A stretch of 64,000 nt of DNA from Streptomyces sclerotialus (GTDB lineage: Bacteria > Actinomycetota > Actinomycetes > Streptomycetales > Streptomycetaceae), in assembly GCA_000719105.1 (NCBI GenBank), contig JODX01000011.1, positions 107,718 through 171,717 of the forward strand, in the 5' to 3' direction. Positions within the stretch are counted from its first letter, which is position 1; each line of letters starts with the position of its first letter. The notes below the pieces were generated by a model. It was given only the letters and a program-made list of their open reading frames with translations, was not told where the DNA came from and made no database searches. Positions 53,865-64,000 of this stretch are shown here, piece by piece. Made by a program: the position numbers and the translations under genes.

Positions 53865-54878
53865 TCAGGACCCGCCGGACACCGGCCCCGTACTCGAGCG
53901 CACCGTCAGCTCCGGTGTCAGCAGTACGACTTCGTCCTTGCCGTGCCCGTCCAGCTTGGCGACCAGGCGCTCCACCGCGCGCCGGCCCATCTCGTGCGCG
54001 GGAATGGCGACCGAGGTGAGCCGCACCGACGCCTGGACGGCGACCTGGTCCGGGCAGACGGCGATCACGGACACGTCCTCGGGCACGGCGCGTCCCTGCT
54101 GACGCAGCAGGGCGAGCAGCGGCTCGACCGCGGACTCGTTCTGCACCACGAAGCCCGTGGTGCCGGGGCGTTCGTCGAAGATCCGGGCGAGGGTGGCGGC
54201 CATCGCGTCGTACCCGCCCTCACAGGGACGGTGCAGTACGCGCAGCCCCAGCTCCCTCGCGCGCGACCGCAGTCCGTCGAGTGTGCGCTCGGCGAACCCG
54301 GTGTGCCTCTCGTACACGGCGGGCGCCTCGCCGATGACGGCGATGTCGCGGTGCCCGAGCGCCGCCAGATGCTCGGCGCACAGCGCACCTGTCGCACCGA
54401 AGTCGAGGTCGACGCAGGTCAGCCCGCTGGTGTCGGCGGGCAGGCCGATGAGTACCGAGGGCTGGTCCGTCTGCCGCAGCAGGGGCAGCCGCTCGTCGTC
54501 GAGCTCGACGTCCATCAGGATCATCGCGTCGGCGAGCCCGCTGCCCGTGACGCGGCGCACCGCGTCGGGGCCCTCCTCACCGGTGAGCAGCAGCACGTCG
54601 TACCCGTGGGCGCGGGCCGTGGTGGCCACCGCGATGGCGATCTCCATCATCACGGGCACGTACATGTCCGTGCGGAGCGGGACCATCAGCGCGATGATGT
54701 TGGACCTGCTGCTCGCCAGGGCCCGGGCCCCCGCGTTCGGGTGGTAGCCGAGCTCCTGGATGCTCCGCTCGACCCGCTGCCGGGTACCCACGGAGATGGA
54801 CCGCTTGCCGCTGAGGACATAGCTCACCGTGCTCGCCGAGACTCCGGCGTGCTGGGCGACCTCGGCGAGGGTGACCAT
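53865..54878 (-). CDS. LacI-family transcriptional regulator (first, locus-wide)
   Basis: 337 residues. VTLAEVAQHAGVSASTVSYVLSGKRSISVGTRQRVERSIQELGYHPNAGARALAS is the DNA-binding headpiece and hinge. The effector domain has LMVPLRTDMYVPVMMEIAIAV, CVDLDFGATGALCAEHLAALGHR and a C-terminal LTSVAIPAHEMGRRAVERL. The ATG at 54878 has GGAGAG upstream. Its own promoter is flanked by two copies of the GAAGCGCTTC operator, and the same operator controls the GH3 gene and the first importer operon 24 kb away, so it is the probable master repressor of the xyloglucan locus. The inducer is probably a xyloglucan-derived sugar, by inference. Confidence 0.93.
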   Translation of the reverse strand: MVTLAEVAQHAGVSASTVSYVLSGKRSISVGTRQRVERSIQELGYHPNAGARALASSRSNIIALMVPLRTDMYVPVMMEIAIAVATTARAHGYDVLLLTGEEGPDAVRRVTGSGLADAMILMDVELDDERLPLLRQTDQPSVLIGLPADTSGLTCVDLDFGATGALCAEHLAALGHRDIAVIGEAPAVYERHTGFAERTLDGLRSRARELGLRVLHRPCEGGYDAMAATLARIFDERPGTTGFVVQNESAVEPLLALLRQQGRAVPEDVSVIAVCPDQVAVQASVRLTSVAIPAHEMGRRAVERLVAKLDGHGKDEVVLLTPELTVRSSTGPVSGGS

Positions 54879-54899
54879 CCGGCTCTCCAAGCGGTGTGT

Positions 54900-54909
54900 G
54901 AAGCGCTTC
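54900..54909. promoter_or_regulatory. LacI-type operator core, downstream of the first LacI promoter
   Basis: GAAGCGCTTC core within TGAAGCGCTTCGAC, one outer position off the consensus seen at 30836. It lies between the predicted transcript start and the LacI ribosome binding site. Confidence 0.75.
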
Positions 54910-54951
54910 GACAGGTGCGCATCGTGGACGGGGGCGAGTGAGGGTGGCACG

Positions 54952-54980
54952 ACAGTAGCTCGACGGTGAGTGGGTGTCCA
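54952..54980 (-). promoter_or_regulatory. Candidate promoter of the first LacI gene and GH31 gene
   Basis: On the minus strand TGGACA (54980-54975) and TACTGT (54957-54952), 17-base spacer. The promoter is enclosed by the operators at 54900 and 54986. Confidence 0.5.
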
Positions 54981-54985
54981 TAGGC

Positions 54986-55003
54986 TGTCGAAGCGCTTCG
55001 ACA
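54986..55003. promoter_or_regulatory. LacI-type operator, 18-bp perfect palindrome
   Basis: TGTCGAAGCGCTTCGACA contains the 14-bp sequence found at 30836 and 31030 and extends the symmetry by two bases each side. Its centre is 90 bases from the centre of the 54900 site, so looping is possible. Confidence 0.88.
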
Positions 55004-55260
55004 CGAACTTTCTCGCGGTCGGTGAGCCTGGGGTGAGCCCGAGGCGAGACCGGGGCGGGTCCGGGGGCGGGTCCGGAGGCGCGGACGGTTCCACTTCCGG
55101 ACCGGTGTCAGGCACCCGCGGGCGCCGCAGCACCGGCCACCATTGCGCCGATCGCTGCGCGAGGACTGGTGGGGGTGCCCGGAATCGGGTAAATACGATC
55201 GGGTAGCACCGGTGAGTAACGTACCGGCCCAAGATCCCTATTCGCGGCGAGGTGAGCCTC

Positions 55261-57198
55261 ATGTCCGCAAGTCCCACCAAACCTCGTGTCACCGAACGTG
55301 AGGCACGCCAAGTGGCGGAAGCCGCCCGGGAGCAGGACTGGCGCAAGCCCAGCTTCGCCAAGGAGCTCTTCCTCGGCCGCTTCCGGCTCGACCTGATCCA
55401 TCCGCATCCGATGCCCGAGTCCGAGGACGCCCGGCGCGGTGAGGCGTTCCTCGCCAAACTGCGCGACTTCTGCGAGACGCGGATCGACTCCGCCCTCATC
55501 GAGCGCGAGGCACGCATCCCCGACGAGGTGATCGACGGGCTCAAGGAGCTCGGCGCCCTCGGCATGAAGATCGACACCAAGTACGGCGGCCTCGGCCTCA
55601 CCCAGGTGTACTACAACAAGGCGCTCGCCCTGGTCGGCTCCGCCAGCCCCGCGATCGGCGCCCTGCTCTCCGCGCACCAGTCGATCGGCGTACCGCAGCC
55701 GGTCAAGATGTTCGGCACCCAGGAGCAGAAGGACACCTTCCTGCCGCGCTGCGCCCGCACCGACATCACCGCCTTCCTGCTGACCGAGCCCGACGTGGGC
55801 TCCGACCCGGCCCGCCTCGCCACCACCGCCGTACCCGACGGGGACGACTACGTCCTCGACGGGGTGAAGCTGTGGACCACCAACGGGGTGGTCGCCGATC
55901 TGCTCGTGGTCATGGCGCGGGTGCCGAAGTCGGAGGGGCACAGGGGCGGCATCACCGCGTTCGTCGTCGAGGCGGCCTCCGAGGGCATCACCGTCGAGAA
56001 CCGCAACGCCTTCATGGGCCTGCGCGGCATCGAGAACGGCGTGACCCGCTTCCACCGGGTCCGTGTCCCGGCGGCGAACCGTATCGGCCCGGAGGGCGCC
56101 GGCCTGAAGATCGCCCTGACCACGCTCAACACCGGCCGTCTCTCGCTGCCCGCCATGTGCGCCGGCGCCGGCAAGTGGTGTCTGAAGATCGCCCGTGAGT
56201 GGGCGGGCGCGCGCGAGCAGTGGGGCAGGCCGGTCGCGCTGCACGAGGCGGTCGGCGCGAAGATCTCCTTCATCGCGGCCACCACCTTCGCCCTGGAGGC
56301 GGTGGTGGACCTGTCCTCGCAGATGGCCGACGAGAACCGCAACGACATCCGCATCGAGGCCGCCCTCGCCAAGCTGTACGGCTCCGAGATGGCCTGGACG
56401 ATCACCGACGAACTGGTCCAGATCCGCGGCGGCCGCGGCTACGAGACCGCCGATTCGCTGCGCGCCCGCGGTGAACGGGCCGTCCCCACCGAGCAGATGC
56501 TGCGCGACATGCGCATCAACCGCATCTTCGAGGGCTCCACGGAGATCATGCACCTGCTGATCGCCCGCGAGGCCGTCGACGCCCACCTGTCCGTGGCCGG
56601 AGACCTCATCGACCCGGACAAGTCCCTGGCCGACAAGGCGAAGGCGGGCGCCAACGCGGGCGTGTTCTACGCCAAGTGGCTGCCCAAGCTGGTCGCGGGC
56701 CCGGGACAGCTCCCGCGCGCGTACGGCGACTTCCACCCGGAGGGCCATGTCGACCTGTCCGGGCATCTGCGCCACGTCGAGCGAAGCGCCCGCAAGCTCG
56801 CCCGGTCCACCTTCTACGCCATGTCCCGCTGGCAGGGCCGGATGGAGACGAAGCAGGGCTTCCTGGGCCGGATCGTCGACATCGGCGCCGAACTCTTCGC
56901 GATGAGCGCGGCCTGCGTGCGCGCCGAGCACCTGCGCGCCACCGGGGAGAACGGCCGCGAGGCGTACCAGCTCGCCGACGTCTTCTGCCGCCAGGCCCGC
57001 ATCCGCGTCGACGAACTGTTCGCCCGCCTGTGGACCAACACCGACGACCTCGACGGCAAGGTCGTCAAGGGCGTCCTGTCCGGTACGTACGAGTGGCTGG
57101 AGCACGGCATCGTCGACCCGTCCGGCGACGGGCCGTGGATCGCCGACGCGACCCCGGGCCCGAGCGAGCGGGAGAACGTGCACCGGCCCATTCGCTGA
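55261..57198 (+). CDS. Acyl-CoA dehydrogenase (FadE-like, large form)
   Basis: 645 residues, longer than the usual 380-400 because of N- and C-terminal extensions. The FAD/substrate core is clear: FLLTEPDVGSD, LDGVKLWTTNGVVAD, RNAFMGLRGIENG, QIRGGRGYETADSLRARGE and MRINRIFEGSTEIMHLLIAREAVDAHL; a helical C-terminal domain of about 180 residues follows. It catalyses alpha,beta-dehydrogenation of acyl-CoA thioesters; chain length is not readable. The ATG at 55261 has GAGGTGAG just upstream; a GTG nine bases earlier is possible. The 382-base gap before it holds the LacI operators, not an obvious own promoter. Confidence 0.92.
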   Translation: MSASPTKPRVTEREARQVAEAAREQDWRKPSFAKELFLGRFRLDLIHPHPMPESEDARRGEAFLAKLRDFCETRIDSALIEREARIPDEVIDGLKELGALGMKIDTKYGGLGLTQVYYNKALALVGSASPAIGALLSAHQSIGVPQPVKMFGTQEQKDTFLPRCARTDITAFLLTEPDVGSDPARLATTAVPDGDDYVLDGVKLWTTNGVVADLLVVMARVPKSEGHRGGITAFVVEAASEGITVENRNAFMGLRGIENGVTRFHRVRVPAANRIGPEGAGLKIALTTLNTGRLSLPAMCAGAGKWCLKIAREWAGAREQWGRPVALHEAVGAKISFIAATTFALEAVVDLSSQMADENRNDIRIEAALAKLYGSEMAWTITDELVQIRGGRGYETADSLRARGERAVPTEQMLRDMRINRIFEGSTEIMHLLIAREAVDAHLSVAGDLIDPDKSLADKAKAGANAGVFYAKWLPKLVAGPGQLPRAYGDFHPEGHVDLSGHLRHVERSARKLARSTFYAMSRWQGRMETKQGFLGRIVDIGAELFAMSAACVRAEHLRATGENGREAYQLADVFCRQARIRVDELFARLWTNTDDLDGKVVKGVLSGTYEWLEHGIVDPSGDGPWIADATPGPSERENVHRPIR

Positions 57199-57210
57199 TC
57201 GCCTCAACTC

Positions 57211-57229
57211 TCACCGTATTGCACGGTGA
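57211..57229 (+). terminator. Short hairpin after the acyl-CoA dehydrogenase
   Basis: TCACCGT (57211-57217) and ACGGTGA (57223-57229) with loop ATTGC, 12 bases after the stop, followed by TTGACTGT. A modest but plausible terminator. Confidence 0.5.
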
Positions 57230-57233
57230 TTGA

Positions 57234-57316
57234 CTGTCGTCCCCGTTGCCGTTCCGCTGCTTGCCGTGTGAAAGACACGCGTCAACAATGAGTGGAAGGG
57301 CGAACGGGGACGACAG
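57234..57316 (+). promoter_or_regulatory. 14-bp inverted repeat covering the ribosome binding site of the next gene
   Basis: CTGTCGTCCCCGTT (57234-57247) is exactly complementary to AACGGGGACGACAG (57303-57316). The right arm contains the Shine-Dalgarno GGGGA and ends on the base before the ATG at 57317. The 55-base interval holds a 5-bp hairpin (57265-57279), a TTGCCG/AACAAT promoter-like pair, and a 13-codon reading frame from the ATG at 57288 to the TAA at 57327-57329 that overlaps the downstream start. Confidence 0.55.
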
Positions 57317-58036
57317 ATGCGCCAGGTAATCGAGGCCGGGGACGGCCGAACAATATCCGTCCGGCTCACTTGTGCCCGCCGTGAGGCGTGGCGCCATCTC
57401 CAGGAGGCGGAGCGCGTACGGGCCCTGCGGACGGTACGCGAGGACGTTCTTCCGCTCGCCGGTGAACTCCGCCGCGCGGCCCCCGGACTTTTCGCGGCAC
57501 ACGGGGACGCCCTCGCCGTCCTGCTCAACGAATGCGCGCTCGCGGTCGTCGACGAGGAGCCGAGGCCACCGGTGGCCGGCTTCGACGCACTCCGGGTGCG
57601 CAGAATCGATCCGCGCGCTGTGGACGACCTGCTGGACGCGGGACGGCCGGGGGAGCGGCCGGTGATCCAGCAGCTCTTCCGCAGTGCGCTCGACGTGGTA
57701 GAGGACCCCGTGCTCCGCGAGGTGATCACGGCCAACCAACTGGGCGTCCACATCCTCCAGCGGGCCAACCACTGGATCGGAATGCTCACGGACGCATGGG
57801 AGCCGGATACGTCTCCCGAATACCGGTCCGGGCCAGCGGGACACGGTTCCGTGACGCATCCGGGACCGGAATACGAAACGATCTCGGAACCGGATTTCGG
57901 GACGGCCTCGGAACTGGAATCCGGGACGGCCTCGGAACAGGAATCCGGGACGGCCTCGGAACCAGTGTCCGGAATGACTTCGGAACCAGTGTCCGGAATG
58001 GCCTCGGAACTCGAATGCGGGACCACCCCGGGATAG
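57317..58036 (+). CDS. Unrecognised protein with a degenerate 8-residue repeat tail
   Basis: 239 residues. The first 165 are a mostly helical, soluble domain (RREAWRHLQEAERVRALRTVREDVLPLAGELRRA; ITANQLGVHILQRANHWIGMLTDAW) with no motif I recognise. The last 60 are about seven repeats of the type SE(P/L/Q)(V/E)SG(T/M)A, acidic and probably disordered. Shine-Dalgarno GGGGA. It sits between an acyl-CoA dehydrogenase and secA; a role linked to secretion is only suggested by position. Confidence 0.7.
   Translation: MRQVIEAGDGRTISVRLTCARREAWRHLQEAERVRALRTVREDVLPLAGELRRAAPGLFAAHGDALAVLLNECALAVVDEEPRPPVAGFDALRVRRIDPRAVDDLLDAGRPGERPVIQQLFRSALDVVEDPVLREVITANQLGVHILQRANHWIGMLTDAWEPDTSPEYRSGPAGHGSVTHPGPEYETISEPDFGTASELESGTASEQESGTASEPVSGMTSEPVSGMASELECGTTPG
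57861..58028. repeat. 24-bp tandem repeat, seven units
   Basis: Units begin at 57861 (degenerate), 57885, 57909, 57933, 57957, 57981 and 58005, for example CGGAAC(T/A)GGAATCCGGGACGGCCT. The period is a multiple of three and keeps the frame; all three plus-strand frames stay open through it. Confidence 0.92.
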
Positions 58037-58135
58037 GGGCCGGGGCTCCCCGCACCGTCCCGCGCACAGGGCCCGGGAACAGACCCCGGGCAAAGATCGC
58101 GTACTGCTCTCTCGTGGTTCATGGGGGTTTCGAAA

Positions 58136-60880
<2,745 letters not shown>

Positions 60881-60966
60881 CGGGCGTGCGCGGCGCGCGC
60901 GCCCGGCGGTGGGTGACGCGCCACACCCCTGTCCTGCCGGGCCCGCAGTACGGCCACAATGGGGGG

Positions 60967-62274
60967 ATGACCGACAGTCCAGCCCCTCTCGCCGATCCGC
61001 GTCTCGTCTTCGACCCCGTCACCGGGGTCCGCGACGTGGTGATCCTCGGATCCACCGGATCGGTAGGCACCCAGGCCATTGATCTAGTGCTGCGCAACCC
61101 GGACCGGTTCCGGGTCACCGGGCTCTCCGCCGCCGGGGGGAGGGTGGAGCTGCTGGCCGAGCAGGCGCACCGGCTGCGCGTGGGGACGGTCGGCGTCGCC
61201 CGCGAGGACGTCGTGCCCGCGCTGCGGGAGGCCCTGGGCGCCGTGTACGGCCCGGGTGAGCCGCTCCCGGAGATCCTCGCGGGCCCGGACGCCGCCACGG
61301 AGCTCGCCGCCTCCCCGTGCCACACCGTGCTCAACGGCATCACCGGCTCCATCGGGCTCGCCCCCACCCTGGCCGCCCTGGAGGCGGGCCGCACCCTCGC
61401 GCTCGCCAACAAGGAGTCGCTCATCGTCGGCGGCCCGCTGGTGAAGGCGCTGGCCAAGCCGGGTCAGATCATCCCGGTGGACTCCGAGCACGCCGCCCTG
61501 TTCCAGGCCCTCGCCGGTGGCACCCGGGCCGAGGTGCGCAAGCTCGTCGTCACCGCCTCCGGGGGCCCGTTCCGCGGCCGTACGAAGGCGGAGCTGGCGG
61601 ACGTCACACCCGCCGACGCGCTCGCCCACCCCACCTGGGCCATGGGCCCGGTGATCACCGTGAACTCGGCGACCCTGGTCAACAAGGGCCTGGAGGTCAT
61701 CGAGGCCCACCTGCTGTACGACATTCCCTTCGACCGCATCGAGGTCGTCGTGCACCCCCAGTCGTATGTCCACTCGATGGTGGAGTTCACGGACGGATCG
61801 ACGCTGGCGCAGGCGACGCCCCCCGACATGGGCGGGCCGATCGCCATCGGCCTCGGCTGGCCGGAGCGTGTTCCGGACGCAGCTCCCGCCTTCGACTGGA
61901 CCAAGGCGTCCACCTGGGAGTTCTTCCCGCTGGACAACGACGCCTTCCCGTCGGTGGAGCTCGCCCGGCACGTGGGACGGCTCGCGGGCACGGCCCCGGC
62001 GGTGTTCAATGCGGCCAATGAGGAGTGCGTGGACGCGTTCCTGAACGGCGCCCTGCCGTTCGGCTCGATCATGGAGACCGTGACCCGGGTCGTCGAGGAG
62101 CACGGCACCCCCGCCACGGGAACTTCGCTGACCGTGCCGGACGTCCTCGAAGCGGAGTCCTGGGCCCGCGCCCGGGCCCGGGAACTGACCAACACGACCC
62201 AGTCGGCCGGGACGACCCCATCGGGCCGGCCGGCCGGGCCGACCCAGCGGACGACCGCGGAGGCCCGTGCATGA
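60967..62274 (+). CDS. dxr: 1-deoxy-D-xylulose 5-phosphate reductoisomerase
   Basis: 435 residues. Converts DXP to 2-C-methyl-D-erythritol 4-phosphate with NADPH, the second step of the MEP isoprenoid pathway. The NADPH fold starts [41 protein letters not shown] (metal ligands), [17 protein letters not shown]-like [34 protein letters not shown], and [19 protein letters not shown] are all present. A Thr/Pro tail of about 30 residues is extra. The GGGG run before the ATG is the ribosome binding site. Its stop overlaps the protease start, and ispG of the same pathway follows. Confidence 0.97.
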   Translation: MTDSPAPLADPRLVFDPVTGVRDVVILGSTGSVGTQAIDLVLRNPDRFRVTGLSAAGGRVELLAEQAHRLRVGTVGVAREDVVPALREALGAVYGPGEPLPEILAGPDAATELAASPCHTVLNGITGSIGLAPTLAALEAGRTLALANKESLIVGGPLVKALAKPGQIIPVDSEHAALFQALAGGTRAEVRKLVVTASGGPFRGRTKAELADVTPADALAHPTWAMGPVITVNSATLVNKGLEVIEAHLLYDIPFDRIEVVVHPQSYVHSMVEFTDGSTLAQATPPDMGGPIAIGLGWPERVPDAAPAFDWTKASTWEFFPLDNDAFPSVELARHVGRLAGTAPAVFNAANEECVDAFLNGALPFGSIMETVTRVVEEHGTPATGTSLTVPDVLEAESWARARARELTNTTQSAGTTPSGRPAGPTQRTTAEARA

Positions 62275-63575
62275 CGACCCTGATGACCATCCTCGGCATA
62301 GTCGTCTTCGTGATCGGGCTGCTGATCTCGATCGCCTGGCACGAACTCGGCCACCTGTCGTTCGCCAAGCTCTTCGGTGTCCGCGTGCCCCAGTACATGG
62401 TGGGCTTCGGGCCCACCATCTGGTCGCGCAGGAAGGGTGAGACCGAGTACGGCATCAAGGCGGTACCGCTCGGCGGCTACATCCGCATGATCGGGATGTT
62501 CCCGCCGGGCCCCGACGGCCGCATAGAGGCCCGCTCGACCTCACCGTTCCGCGGGATGATCGAGGACGCCCGGGCCGCCGCCTTCGAGGAGCTGAAGCCC
62601 GGCGACGAGAGCCGCCTCTTCTACACGCGCAAGCCCTGGAAGCGCGTGATCGTGATGTTCGCGGGCCCGTTCATGAACCTCGTCCTCGCCGTCGTGATCT
62701 TCGTCGGCGTGATGATGACGTTCGGCACGAGCACGCAGACCACCGAGGTCGGCAAGGTCTCCGACTGTGTCATCCAGGCCAGCGAGAACCGCTCGACCTG
62801 CGAGAAGGGTGACCAGGACGCCCCCGCCAAGGCGGCCGGCCTCAAGGCGGAGGACAAGATCGTCGCCTTCGACGGCGAGCCCGTGAAGGACTGGTCCTCC
62901 CTCCAGGCCGACATCCGCGCCGCCGGCGGCGAGACGATCACCCTCACCGTCGAACGCGACGGCGAGCGGCTCGACCTCACCGCCACCCTCATCGAGAACC
63001 AGGTCGCCAAGACCGACGGTGACGGCGGCTACGTCCAGGGCGAGTACGTGACGGCCGGCTTCCTCGGCTTCACCCCCGTCACCGACGTCGTCCCCCAGTC
63101 CTTCCCGCAGTCCGTGGACCGCATGGGCGACATGATCGAGAACGGCGTGGAGTCGCTGGTCGCCCTGCCCGGCAAGGTGCCCGCGCTGTGGGACGCGGCC
63201 TTCGGCGACGGCCCGCGCGAGCCCGACTCGCCCATGGGCGTGGTCGGCGCGGCCCGCGTCGGCGGCGAGATCGCCAGCATGGACATCCCGCCCACCCAGC
63301 GCCTCGCCACGTTCCTGATGCTGGTCGCGGGCTTCAACCTCTCGCTCTTCCTGTTCAACATGCTCCCGCTGCTCCCGCTGGACGGCGGGCACATCGCGGG
63401 CGCCCTGTGGGAGTCGCTGCGCCGCAACCTGGCCAAGGTGCTGCGCCGGCCCGACCCGGGCCCCTTCGACGTGGCGAAGCTGATGCCCGTCGCGTACGTG
63501 GTCGCCTCGGTCTTCGTCTGTTTCACGATCCTGGTGCTGATCGCGGACGTGGTGAATCCCGTACGCATCTCGTAG
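62271..63575 (+). CDS. rseP: RseP-type M50 site-2 protease
   Basis: 434 residues. The zinc motif HELGH is at 24-28 in the first membrane helix; the third zinc ligand lies in [17 protein letters not shown] near the C-terminus. Helix two begins near 127, a PDZ domain ([23 protein letters not shown]) lies at about 185-250, and a final helix ends the protein. It cleaves membrane-embedded substrates, in this family typically anti-sigma factors or signal-peptide remnants. The ATG overlaps the dxr stop (ATGA). Confidence 0.95.
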   Translation: MTTLMTILGIVVFVIGLLISIAWHELGHLSFAKLFGVRVPQYMVGFGPTIWSRRKGETEYGIKAVPLGGYIRMIGMFPPGPDGRIEARSTSPFRGMIEDARAAAFEELKPGDESRLFYTRKPWKRVIVMFAGPFMNLVLAVVIFVGVMMTFGTSTQTTEVGKVSDCVIQASENRSTCEKGDQDAPAKAAGLKAEDKIVAFDGEPVKDWSSLQADIRAAGGETITLTVERDGERLDLTATLIENQVAKTDGDGGYVQGEYVTAGFLGFTPVTDVVPQSFPQSVDRMGDMIENGVESLVALPGKVPALWDAAFGDGPREPDSPMGVVGAARVGGEIASMDIPPTQRLATFLMLVAGFNLSLFLFNMLPLLPLDGGHIAGALWESLRRNLAKVLRRPDPGPFDVAKLMPVAYVVASVFVCFTILVLIADVVNPVRIS

Positions 63576-63610
63576 TCGTCTCGTGGTCACCGCGGTCACC
63601 GTGGGTTCAC

Positions 63611-63642
63611 GACGGCCGGGCACCCTCAGGTGCCCGGCCGTC
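63611..63642 (+). terminator. Terminator between the protease gene and ispG
   Basis: A perfect 14-bp stem (63611-63624 with 63629-63642) and 4-base loop CTCA. It implies that ispG has its own promoter in the 140 bases that follow. Confidence 0.85.
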
Positions 63643-63784
63643 GCCGTCCGGTGACGCACGGTCGCTCCGTCGGGTGGTTAACAGCCGTGATGTGCTGGCG
63701 CTCAGGCCCGTGACGTAATCTCGGAGCCCGGAGCCCGCTGTTCTCCGGGACCGACCTTGATGACAACTTGGGGTTGCACAGCAG

Positions 63785-64000
63785 ATGACTGCGATTTCTC
63801 TCGGCATGCCGTCCGTACCGACCAAGCTCGCCGAGCGCCGGAAGAGCCGGCAGATCATGGTCGGCTCCGTGGCGGTGGGCGGGGACGCGCCCGTCTCGGT
63901 GCAGTCGATGACGACGACGCGTACGTCGGACATCGGCGCGACGCTGCAGCAGATCGCCGAGCTGACGGCGTCCGGCTGCCAGATCGTGCGGGTGGCCTGC
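63785..64000 (+). CDS. ispG: 4-hydroxy-3-methylbut-2-enyl diphosphate synthase, N-terminal part
   Basis: 72 codons before the window ends. [50 protein letters not shown] and the following [19 protein letters not shown] are the conserved start of IspG/GcpE, the [4Fe-4S] enzyme of the penultimate MEP step. Truncated by the window edge. The pairing with dxr is a conserved gene order in actinomycetes. Confidence 0.93.
   Translation, partial: MTAISLGMPSVPTKLAERRKSRQIMVGSVAVGGDAPVSVQSMTTTRTSDIGATLQQIAELTASGCQIVRVAC

Noticed and set aside
53865..55601. Longer N-terminus for the first LacI protein
   Set aside because: It would run through both operators and the promoter and antisense to the acyl-CoA dehydrogenase; LacI headpieces begin at the chosen ATG.
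57786..58067. Repeat-rich frames on both strands within the 24-bp repeat
   Set aside because: All frames stay open because the period is a multiple of three; only the plus-strand frame has a start, a ribosome binding site and a non-repeat domain.

Overview
The window is high-GC actinobacterial DNA, almost certainly from a Streptomyces or a very close relative. The signs are dense G/C-ending codons, frequent GTG starts, ATGA/GTGA overlaps in operons, Tat-type lipoproteins, a SecA, an IspC (Dxr)-RseP-IspG run at the right edge, and a polyamine/GABA block on the left that resembles the conserved Streptomyces arrangement. I saw no tRNA, rRNA, CRISPR array, insertion sequence or phage gene. The only clearly atypical composition is around 18.9-19.8 kb.

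Layout. (1) 1-28 kb: nitrogen and polyamine metabolism. It holds an Lrp/AsnC regulator, two paralogous gamma-aminobutyraldehyde-type dehydrogenases, a complete four-gene polyamine ABC importer (SBP, ATPase, two permeases), an FAD amine oxidoreductase, a 4-aminobutyrate aminotransferase, a PucR regulator and a third aldehyde dehydrogenase of succinate-semialdehyde type. Together these could import putrescine-like amines, oxidise them through an aldehyde to GABA, and pass GABA to succinate. Scattered between them are a serine hydrolase with a 20-bp tandem repeat in its tail, a two-component system, a glycerophosphodiesterase, an adenosine-deaminase-like enzyme that is probably a 6-aminodeoxyfutalosine deaminase (menaquinone pathway), a DUF4190 protein, a NADAR protein, a PAP2 phosphatase, an odd lower-GC gene and a TraD/VirD4-like ATPase.

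(2) 27.9-54.9 kb: a 27-kb plant-polysaccharide utilisation locus, best explained as xyloglucan utilisation. It encodes secreted GH74 and GH12 endo-enzymes, one ABC importer, and intracellular GH42 beta-galactosidase, GH95 alpha-fucosidase, GH31 alpha-xylosidase and GH3 beta-glucosidase. An embedded second module carries a GH36 alpha-galactosidase, its own LacI regulator, its own ABC importer and a secreted clan-A glycosidase with carbohydrate-binding modules. Two operator families are visible. A TCGAAGCGCTTCGA palindrome lies before the GH3 gene, before the first importer operon, and twice before the LacI gene at the far right of the locus. A TGTGACCGGTCACA palindrome lies twice at the GH36/LacI divergent promoter. 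The two LacI proteins therefore probably control two nested regulons.

(3) 55-64 kb: mostly housekeeping genes. These are an acyl-CoA dehydrogenase, an unrecognised protein with a 24-bp repeat tail and an inverted repeat that covers its ribosome binding site, a SecA without the usual zinc tail, then dxr, a RseP-type site-2 protease and the start of ispG.

Starts were re-chosen in many genes from ribosome binding sites and overlaps. All functional calls come from reading motifs; no database search was run.
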